Assembly: GCA_025617745.1 (NCBI GenBank)
Contig: CM046853.1
Coordinates: 29,639,822-29,703,821 of the forward strand
Length of the DNA stretch: 64,000 bases
Direction of reading: 5' to 3'
Source of the DNA: Heliocidaris erythrogramma
Taxonomy: Eukaryota > Echinodermata > Echinoidea > Camarodonta > Echinometridae
Made by a program: the position numbers and the translations under genes. Every line of letters begins with the position of its first letter. Positions within the stretch are counted from its first letter, which is position 1. The notes under the pieces were generated by a model. The model did no database searches. It saw only the letters and a list, made by a program, of their open reading frames with translations, and had not been told where the DNA came from. Shown here piece by piece: positions 24,515 through 34,300 of the stretch.

Positions 24515-24800
24515 CTCCAAGCCGATTTTTTTGGCTATTTCCTGGCATCTACTAATGCAATGGAGACCATAAAAAGCCGCGAAGCGGCGATGTCCGCGAG
24601 CCAATTTTTTTTTTTATTTTGAACCCCCGTAAGTGATGTTTTCCTGACATAAAACGCAATGGACTGATGGAGACCATAATGTCCACAAGCCGCATAGCGG
24701 CGAGCCGATTTTTTTGCTATTTTGAACCCCCGTAAGTGATGTTTTCCTGGCATATCTACTAGTACTAATGCAATGGAGACCATAAAAAGCAGTCCATGAT
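24515..24800. repeat. Direct duplication around 'gaacccccgtaagtgatg'
   Basis: 'gaacccccgtaagtgatg' followed by 'ttttcctg' occurs at about 24621 and 24725; 'atggagaccata' occurs three times (about 24559, 24667, 24773). 'agccgcgaagcggcg' and 'agccgcatagcggcgagcc' are small palindromic variants of one site. Confidence 0.75.
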
Positions 24801-24885
24801 AACGTGTGGGTCTGGACATATTATGATGGCGTTTTTCTATGCACATTAAATTTTTACTTGGCAGCCCAAGGGGGGGGTTTAAACC

Positions 24886-24916
24886 CCCTACCCCCCCCCC
24901 CCCCCCCCCCCCCCCC
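24886..24916. repeat. Poly-C run with fragment ending in 'gatccgccactg'
   Basis: A C-run of about 26 is followed by 'gaagatccgccactg', the right-end signature of the CAGTGGCGGATC hAT-like MITE seen intact at 27611. It is probably a relic of the same family. Confidence 0.6.
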
Positions 24917-25269
24917 GAAGATCCGCCACTGCCGGGAGATTGCTTCCCATGAAATGTATTGGTGTAGGCCTATCATGCCTATGGCTTTGATCATTGATGT
25001 TCAAAATCAAATGTCATATTTGAGTCTGTACTGACTGCCTGTACTCTGTAGTGCATGGCCATGGACTCTGGAGTTAGCACACACACCATCATGGCATGCA
25101 AACACTGAAACAAAAGTGAAAGAGCACTGCACTGATGACCTGATGACTGGGGTCTGAGGCTGAGCTGATAATACTAATTCATTGAGCATGTTGAGTGTCT
25201 TCCCTTTTTTCATGATCATGACGATATTAAATAACCAGAAAAAAAAATCCAACTTACTTTAAAACATAT

Positions 25270-26132
25270 GGCTATATCCACTTACGGGTACATTACTGTA
25301 AAATAGTTGGTATTTTCTGTCGCATGTACTAAACTTTAGTCTAAAGGTATGGGGGGGAAAATAAGATAAATATTTTAAATACTTGCTTTCAAATTCAGCC
25401 CTTAAAAATCTCACTCCTACCTCAAATGGCCGTTAGGAAGAACTTTTGATATTTACAGCAAAATCCAAAGTCAAAATCTTGTCCAAAACCAGAGAAATCC
25501 CCGCCGATTTGTTTCGCGATCGCGTGTTGTTTACAAACTGCCGATGTCTTAGACCAAAATCGGCCAATATAATTTTTGTCCACGAAGAAACTCGGGATCG
25601 CAAGGGCACATCGATCTTTACGATCGCGCACACAGAAAATCGGAACTTTTCCGTGTACGCCATATATAGGGACCGAATTTTTGAGGACAAAACTCTTTTG
25701 GGGAGATGTCAGCGCCCGCGGCGACCAGGAAATGTACACAATGACTCCGATAGCTCGTTTCGCGAGAATCAACAGTAAATTACGGATTTCATTTTTGGAA
25801 ATATCTTTTCCAACATTGGTGAGTTGAATTTATTGTATTTCTTGGATATTTTGGGGTCGGTTTTTGAAAATTAAATGCCGATTTTGAGTGAATATTGGTG
25901 ACTTTTGTGCAGTGGTGTTTTAAAAAGATGAGGTGTATGACTGCCTACATTATACACACGAAGTATAGGAATGTAGCTCTATGAGTGGCTATATCGTGGT
26001 TGAGGAAACCACTCGTTCGTTAGCATGCAAAAATAAAGTGCAGAGTGTACGGGGAATGAGGAAACCAATGCGTGTATAAACGCAATGAAGCGCTTCTGTG
26101 CCGAGTGAATGGTGGTTTCCTCGACCACGATA
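25270..26132 (+). repeat. R1 dispersed repeat, longest copy, with terminal hairpin
   Basis: The best copy of R1 in the window. It runs from 'cattactgtaaaatagttgg' (25291) through 'ggccgttaggaagaa' (25428) and 'cgctcgtttcgcgaga'-like text ('tagctcgtttcgcgagaatc') to a 141-bp hairpin (25992-26132) with ends TATCGTGG...CCACGATA. Copies at 4617 and 56180 are in the opposite orientation; 1-270 is the end of another. Overlapping ORFs on both strands carry no recognisable domain and contain stops in other copies. Confidence 0.78.
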
Positions 26133-26439
26133 ATGCCAAACATATCCTTTTAGTTTTTCTTCAAAAGCAGTGTCAGTAATGTATCACTCGCCCCACCTCG
26201 ACCTGCTTCCACTCCGATAAGTGACTGTGTCTCTCTCTAGGCCTACCTCTCTAGCTAGCTCTCCATCCATATCCACGGCCACGTACAGGTCTACGTACCG
26301 GTGCCTCTACCTAGTCCTATACCGTACTCGTACTCGCTAGCGCCTATGCATGCTCAGGCTAGGCCGGGCCGGGCTCAGCTCGCGCTCAGCTCAGGCTCAG
26401 CTAGCCGTAGCAGCTAGCTCCGCGGGCGCGACGAGATCT

Positions 26440-26577
26440 GGGGAGCGTTTCATCAAGCGTTTAGTCGGTGATTTTTACCGACAAATTTGCTCTCAGCCAA
26501 TCAGATGCAAGGATTTCAGTAGCTTATAAAAGTTGTCTGTAAAAATCACTGACAAAATGCTTGATAAAATGCTCCCC
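26440..26577. mobile_element. MITE with GGGGAGC ends, 138 bp
   Basis: 'ggggagcgtttcatcaagcg' at 26440 is mirrored at 26558-26577 with a few mismatches, and 'cggtgatttttaccgacaa' is mirrored by 'ttgtctgtaaaaatcactg'. Confidence 0.75.
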
Positions 26578-26639
26578 TGGACTCGACCAAATCAAATTCG
26601 CCTATAAAAAAACCCCGGTACCGGTACATGTATCGTTCG

Positions 26640-26720
26640 TCGCACCTAGACAAATTCCACTGGACAATTACCCCTAGGACGATTACCCCCAAAGGCAATT
26701 ATCCCCCGGGCACTGGCGTA
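26640..26720. repeat. Short minisatellite 'ggacaattacccc'
   Basis: 'ggacaattacccctagg', 'acgattacccccaaagg' and 'caattatcccccggg' are consecutive variants. The complementary form occurs at 27760-27900 and a longer array of the same unit at 53590-53820. Confidence 0.7.
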
Positions 26721-26721
26721 T

Positions 26722-26880
26722 ACGGGGGGGGGGGGGGGGGGGGGGGGGCACAAGGGGGCCATGGAGTAGTATAGTAATAAGAGTAGTAGCAGTAGTAGTA
26801 TATAGTAGTAGTAGTAGTAGTAGTAGTAGTATAGTAGTAGTAGTAATAGTAGTAGTATAGTAGTATAGTATAAGTGCTAG
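26722..26880. repeat. Poly-G run and (TAG)n microsatellite
   Basis: A G-run of about 23 at 26725-26748, then 'agtagtagtag' repeats with interruptions from 26768 to 26875. Confidence 0.9.
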
Positions 26881-27610
26881 AAATAGTAATAGAAGGTTAG
26901 AAGGCCCCCTATGGCCCCCTATTGAAAAATCCTGGCTACGCCTGTGCCCCCGGGGCCCAAAAAAGTTAGCTTCTATGTAGCACTATATAATATACGGTAA
27001 GCCCCAGTTTACCCCAAGGATAGCTTCCCTTCCGAACTCAAATCAAATCAATCAGGTGAATTAAAATCCACAAGTTTGGATTAACATCAATAAGGAGGAA
27101 GCAAGTTATAGCTAGTTACAGATAAATATTCGTAACGGAATGTCAAATCATCATTGAAAAATAAATTTATAAGCCTGCAAAAGACAAAACAAACCAAAGA
27201 AGTCGAAAGTACATGTACAATGTTACAATCAGGAAAATAGAATAATTATACTGTCTCCTGCCAAACTCTTCCTACTTTTACACAAGATTCACTAAGTTTC
27301 TGAGCCTGCGGGGGCCTGCGGCCGCTGGAGGTAACACAGATCTACTTATAATCACATGGGCCACAGAACCGGGGGGCTGGAGGCTGGGGGTTGGGGGCTG
27401 CAGACCTCCAGTTGAGTAGAAACGTTTCATAAAATATCGAGAAAAGGGTTCGAAAATTGTCATTGAGTGATTTCAAATCAGCCCCCACTTTCAAAAATGC
27501 TCCGCTGCCCCTGAATCATAGTCCCTATATCCAGGCTGTCATTAATTTATTGGGGTTCATGTGCTAATAATTATTGTGCTATTTTCGCGGGGGAGTAATA
27601 TTGTACAGGG

Positions 27611-27756
27611 CAGTGGCGGATCCAGGGGGGGGGGCTCCCCTGGGACCAAACAGGGGCCAAAAATGCTGAGGACTTTTTTTTGTTGTTGTTGCTTATTGTC
27701 AGATAATTTTGTAGATATCGAGCCCCCTCCCTCAAGAAATCCTGGATCCGCCACTG
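27611..27756. mobile_element. hAT-like MITE, 146 bp, 8-bp target duplication
   Basis: The ends CAGTGGCGGATCCAGG and CCTGGATCCGCCACTG are perfect inverted repeats. The 8-bp duplication gtacaggg lies at 27603-27610 and 27757-27764. The insertion is inside a 'ggggtaattgt' minisatellite. No ORF. Confidence 0.92.
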
Positions 27757-28296
27757 GTACAGGGGTAATTGTTCTGGATGTAATTTTCCTGGGGGTAATC
27801 GTCCTAGGGGGATAATCGTTCTTGGGGCCGTGGGGGTAATTGTCAGGGGTATATTTATCCGGCTGTTATACGTTCAGGTGTAGTTGTCCAGATACGAGGT
27901 GGTCGGGTTGTGGCGGGTCGGGTTGTCCGGTAGGCGAGACGATCGTCTATATCACATGTACGGTACAAATAATATGCGCCGACCATACCTACCTACCGGC
28001 AGCTAGCTCAGTATTGTTGCATATTAATTAAATCGTCACGGTATACGTACGGCCGAAGAAATGTACGATTACAAACCGATTAGATAAGCCACATGAGAAG
28101 GAGACCAACGCCGTGCCAAATATTCATGATTGATATTTTGCCTGACTTCTTATGTTGGCACTCACGTGGAGGAGCAGCACTCTGAAGGAAACAAGAGTCA
28201 GATAGACGTACCGGTATTACCTTTTAGTATTAGTTTTGAATAACTAGACCGTACATGCGGCTTCTTAGAACAACTTACCGGTGTGCAGCAACAACG

Positions 28297-28381
28297 ATGG
28301 CCGGACATTTACCATTCTTCACACAGGGTCGTGTCATCAAAGGGTTTGGGAGAGGAAGCAAAGAATTGGGAATCCCAACAG
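28297..28381 (+). CDS. RFK: RFK exon 1 (aa 1-28)
   Basis: Reads MAGHLPFFTQGRVIKGFGRG and ends GIPT plus one base before the donor GTAACT. Confidence 0.97.
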
Positions 28382-31300
28382 GTAACTGGCGACAAAATTA
28401 TCAAGTGGTTATTAACTGATTTGTCTTTAGACATTCACATTGCAATGATTAGATTTTTTATCATGTTTATTTTTTGAAATTGAAAATGTATCATTCACAG
28501 TTTTTATTATAGTTTTTATTATAGTTTATACCCAGACATATTCTGATATTGTGTTTCCGGACAGGTTGTTTATCCGGACAGGTCACTCTGATTTCTAAAA
28601 TCGTAAATTGAAAAACTTTTTTTTGCATATTATCAAAATCTTTAACAGGATAGGTTGGCAATTGTGTGAATTGCAAATATTTGCTGATGTTTGTGTAAAT
28701 TGATGCATACTTTTCGTAAAAATTAACGGCAAAATGATGACCAGTTAACTTCTTAACTTAACCCAATCCTAGTAATATGATTCACTTGTCTAACAACATG
28801 TCTAACTTGTCCATTATTTATATTATTGGCATTATTGTGGAATAAGTCACCAGTCCATTCACTGCCGTTTATTTTGTCAGTGCATTCCACTGCCATAGAC
28901 ATATACACCAAGTGTGTGCGTATAAAACGTAAACACTGAAATGAATGAGCGGAGACCTATTCCACGATATAGCCATATTATTATTACTGAGTAGATCTAG
29001 TCTATGTAGAAATCTATAGTTCATAGTTGTTTTGTTATTGGTTTGCTTAATGGTTTGCTTTACTTCGAAAAGAAATACATTACCTTATCACAAAATTTTC
29101 TCAGTCATCCAGTTTACCTCTGTTAGAAAATTCAACTCACATCCATGAATTATTATCTCTATTTAATTTATACTATTTTATGTCACAAACAGCCTTTTTC
29201 TTAAAGCTTTTAACAATTATTTGCCTCAATTAATGTAATGAGTATAATTTATTTGAAATTGCATGATTTTTCATAACATGCTCCTTTGTGCATTCTCTGT
29301 CATTTTTACAAGCATTTTTTTTGGTGCTCTTCGTGATTCTGCCACTATCATGTTTTATAACTATAGTGGAAAATAAATGATTAAATTTTATTTGATTAAT
29401 GGTTAGTCATTTGTTCTGTATTTTTTGTCAATGATTGATCCACCATGTTCTGTACGTAATGACATTAAGTCATATATTACACATTTTGCTATACTTATTG
29501 GAATATTTTTTTCTCTCACACATTTACAGCAAAAAGTATAGCTTAATATGAGACTATACGTTTTACATACATACATGTACATACATGTATGGTACATGTA
29601 GATGATATAGTGGTCGGAAGAAGAAAGTTGAGACCGGATTATCATCAATGAATCAGAGATACCGGTAGGCCTATCAAGGAGATCAAACCAGGTTTCATAT
29701 ATTAGTTGAAGTAAAAATGAATTTATGTTTAATCCCCGCCTGCTTTCTTATTTGAACCGCCTGCTTTCTTATTTGAACCGCCTGCTATTTAAAAAATATA
29801 TATATTTAAAGGGGGAAAATGATTTTTGTAACGATTTTTACTAAAAGATTGTTACAAAAGTCATTAAAAATCATTAAAAATACTTTTTAAAAAATAGGGC
29901 CTCCTCCTTCCTTTTTTTTCAAAAAGGCTGAATCATGACCCAGGGATTCAAAGTGAGATTTTGCATACATAGATGTGTCTGTATATGACTTACACAGGAC
30001 TCTTTGTTTCTACCATCAGCTAACTTTCCAGAGGATGTAGTGGAGAATTTGCCTGCTGCATTTAGCACAGGAGTCTACTATGGCTGGGCAAGTGTGGATG
30101 ATGGGGAAGTACACATGATGGTGATGAGTATCGGCTGGAATCCATACTACAAAAATGAAAAGAAATCTATGGTATGTATCTTTATCCTAGGAACTGGGAA
30201 TGCTTGTTTTATCTCAAAACATTTTCAGAGAAGCTTGAAATGTTTGAGCATTAATTTCACTACTTCCAAGTTCCAAGAACCTTTTCTTGTACATGTAGAC
30301 TTTATATCTTAGTTCATTTTTATTGGAGGAAATGAATTGTGAAAGCATGTTACAGTTTCTTATAGATTCAGTATTTGTAATTACCCACGCCGATAAAATC
30401 GGCAGGGTTATGTAAAGGGCTCCGTATGTTTGTTTGTTTGTTTGTGTACAAGATAACTAGAGAACGGGTGAACGGATTCGCACCAAATTTTCCGAGAATG
30501 TTTGGATAGTGACAGGAAAGAATCGATTAGATTTTGGTGATGATCGGTTGACCCCTGCAAATTCTGTGTGACCTTGAAGTTTTGACCCCATAGTTAAGTA
30601 TAGGAACTTAAGTTCGGATAGTGACAGGAAAGAATCGATTAGGGAAAGAATCGATTAGATTTTGGTGATGATCGGTTGACGCCTGCAAATTCTGTGTAAC
30701 TTTGTAGTTTTGACCCCATAGTTAGTATAGTATTGCAACTACTCTGTAGCGCTGCTAAGGCCTGGGTCTGCCGCCTTTGACGGCCTTTCTAGTTCTAGAT
30801 GAGAATGAGTTCTTAGTTTATTTCTTCTTTTTTTTCCCCCAGGATGTATAAAAGCTCCAATGTTTTGTTCATGGATACAGATTTTTTCCTGTACTTTATT
30901 TTTAAATTACAGTACATGTATTTTAAATATCGGCTGATGCAGTTTTCATTCTCAAGTCTGCAACAAAATTCTTCTTCTTCTTCTCGGAAAGTACAGCCCA
31001 CCATCGGGTGTATTGCCGTACTATTACAGTAGTCCTTAATTGTGCTAGACCTAATTGATTGCAAATTTGTAATGTTCCTTCATGTAAAAACCTACATGTA
31101 CATGTAGATGTATCATGTTTTCGATAATGCAACTGGGACTGTCCTTTGAACTTTGCAGGTGGTCTTGTTCACTGTATACATATGTAGGCCTATAGAACAA
31201 CATTAAAATCTGAATAGCATGCTTATTCATGAAGTCAGTACAAAGTTGCTTTGATATGGCCAATTACAACAAAATAAGATACAGAAAAGAAGAATGAGAG

Positions 31301-34300
31301 AGAGAGAGAGGAAGGAAAATCCATTAAATCATGATGTACATGTACAGGTAGCTTTGATACAAGGGCTGATAAGGGAGCAAGTTTCAGTACGGATTGGTAA
31401 GCACTATAAGCACATTCATTCTGTTGTGTACACTAGTTGTATAGTTGCCCTCTTCCTTAATTAATTTTCAACACTTTTGCAGGTACATGTCCACATGTGC
31501 TCATGTGTTTGGTACTTTGGCTTTAAGATTGATATCAACATTAGTCTATGTTTGCAGATCATCTGTACATGCTTATCAATGATTTATGAGGATTAGTGAA
31601 TAAGAGAAGGGCATGCTACATGTACATACATACATGTACATGTAAGTGTATTTTCCAGACTAAGCTTGACTTGTTTAAATACATAGTTTGTACCTTTTTT
31701 TTTTTGGGGGGGGGGGGGGGGGTATGAATGTCCTAAAGGAGATTGTTATCCACTTGTTCTTTTAGTTGTTGTTGTTCAGGGATGGGTTGTCCTGAAAAGC
31801 TCAAGCCCATTTACTTAAAGGGATAGTCCATCCTGATTACAAGTTGGCTTTAAAAGAAGTGGGCGGAGGCATAAAAACCTCCGATTGGATATGATGCGAT
31901 TTAACATACTATCATACAAAATGATCCAAATTCATCTACATGTATATGTATGTAATAGATTCAGGTTAAACCTACATGTATAAGTAGCTGATAAGGTATG
32001 CCTACATTTAAATGCTGGGAAAGAGTCTGCTTGAATTTCAAGAGGAGCTAAAGTGTGTGTGTAAGGTACACATACTTATAACCACATCACATGAATGTTG
32101 TGAGACACTTCCCCATTCAGTCATAATTGTATTGTGCAATTTGAATCATGTACTTACACTTTGTATGCGTGGTATTACATCTACATATTTTAAAATACAC
32201 TGTCAGTATATTTTCATTGCATAAAGGGATACTTCACCCTAGTTACAAGTTGATTTTAAAAGAAGCAGCAAATTTTTTTAAAAAGATCAGTGAAAGTTTG
32301 AGCAAAATCCGATAAGAAATAAGAAAGTTATGAATTTTTAAAGTTGTAATCTATCAGACACAAATTGGCAACTCTGTTACGTATCTTGCGAGCTCCTCTC
32401 CCATTTGCTCAATACAGAAAATTTCATAAATTTCATTTTCTTAGTTTTTGATGCAGAAATATATTTTTTTCATTTAGGTTTTGTGTAAAAACATATGACC
32501 AATGATTATATCTAAGTTGCATGAATGATTAAATATTTCCTTTATATAAAATGGAAATTGATAATTTTGGGGGTACAGGGCAAATGGGAGAGGAGCTCGC
32601 AAGATACGTCACGGAGTTGCCAATTTGTGTCTGATTGATTACCACTTCAAAAATGCACAACTTCATAATTTCTTATCGGATTTTGCTAGTGCTGGGACTA
32701 AAAACCGGGTACCCAGGTCCCGCCCGAGAGCATCGGGTCCCGGGTCAAAATATTACATGCCCGTTTCCCGAAAATAAGTATTTAATGATTACTCATGTAT
32801 GTAACATGACAAGGCGGTAGATAACGTCGACCAGCCATTCAATATCTACATGTAAATATCCATGTAGCGCCCCACTGCAGTGATGCGCTTTCGAGTTTTT
32901 CCCAGTGTTAATAGCTTCTTAAGGGTAAATATAAGCTTGTAATTTGTGTTATATGATTTTCGGGTAACCGGGAACCCGCCCGAAAAATTGTCGGGTTCCC
33001 GAATTGAAAAATACCCGAAACTCCCACCCCTAGATTTTGCTCAAACATTCACTGATCTTTTTTTAAAATTTTGCTGCTTCTTTTAAAATCAACTTGTAAT
33101 CAGGGTGAAATATCCCTTTAAGCAATGAAAATATACTGACAGTGTATTTTAAAATTATGTAGATGTAATACCACGCATACAAAGTGTAAGTACATGATGC
33201 AAATTGCACAATACAATAAGCCAGTTCGGGGTTAGCGCATGGTACAAATGACCCAAATATCCACAGATATTTTAGACATGGAGGGTCCCTTTATGTGCAC
33301 TTCAGAAAAATAACTCTGGGAGTGATAGAGGTGCCTCATGAATAGCTTTTGTTTCCCCTTTAAAAAGAATACTTCCACCTGGATATCATGGAATGCACCA
33401 TTTGTGCATACCGGTAATTGAATAATGATTACATGACATTCATGAGCACATATCGAATATTAGTGTCAGTGGGTTTTAGAATTTTGGTACAGATGACCTT
33501 TATCTGCTCATGCTCAGATTGCAACCCCGAACTGGCTTATTATGACTGAATGGGGATGTGTCTCACAACATTCATGTGATGTGGTTATCAGTATGTGTAC
33601 CTTACACACACCTTTTTTGGATCAGTTTGTAACTTGGCCCATGTACAGTATGCATATGGGAGGGACGATGAACTGATTAGATTTTGGGGTCTCAAGGTCA
33701 AAGGTCAAAGGTCACAGAGGTAATTATGTACATAAAAATGGTTAGTTCTCGTGATAACTGAAGACCTGTTTGACAGATCAGCTTCTTACCTGGCCCATGT
33801 TTGCATATGGGAGGGACGATGAACTGATTAGATTTTAGGGTCTCAAGGTCAAAGTTCAAAGGTCATAGAGGTCATTATACATAAAAATGGTTCATTCTTG
33901 TGATAACTTAGGAACCGTTTGGTGGATCAGCATCTAACTTGGCCCATGTATTCATATGGGAGGGACGATGAACTGATTAGATTTTGGGGTCTCAAGGTCA
34001 AAGGTCAAAGGTCACAGAGGTAATTATGTACATAAAAATGGTTAGTTCTCGTGATAACTGAAGAACTGTTTGACAGATCAGCTTCTAACCTGGCCCATGT
34101 TTGCATATGGGAGGGATGATGAACTGATTAGATTTTAGGGTCTCAAGGTCAAAGGTCAGAGGCGTCATTATGTACATAAAAATGGTTTGTTCTCGCAATA
34201 ACTTCAGGACTGTTTGACGGATTAACCTCTAACTTAGCCCATGTATGCATATGTGAGGGACGATGAACGGATTAGCTTTTAGGGTCTCAAGGTCAAAGGT

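Larger units (their letters stand above)
22878..28296. other. LACTB-RFK divergent intergenic region
   Basis: LACTB (minus) and RFK (plus) are divergent here, so both promoters should lie in this 5.4 kb. No additional exon is recognised. It holds direct duplications at 24026-24370 and 24515-24800, an R1 copy, MITEs at 26440 and 27611, and homopolymer runs. The GC-rich, tag-rich stretch 26200-26440 looks distinct but is not readable as a gene. Confidence 0.5.
32055..33612. mobile_element. Giant foldback (about 1.5 kb) in RFK intron 2
   Basis: The left arm (32055-32400) contains 'gtgagacacttccccattcag', 'tgtatgcgtggtattacatc' and 'ttcaccctagttacaagttg'. The mirrored arm occupies 32590-32680, 33040-33216 and 33540-33612, broken by two later insertions at 32687-33032 and 33218-33539. 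The core end AAAGGGATA..TTCACCCT also appears alone at 31818. The 170-bp loop (about 32410-32580) has no ORF. Confidence 0.85.

Noticed and set aside
25422..25827. Overlapping ORFs of 83-116 codons in R1
   Set aside because: Both strands are open at once, no domain is visible, and homologous frames differ in the other R1 copies.
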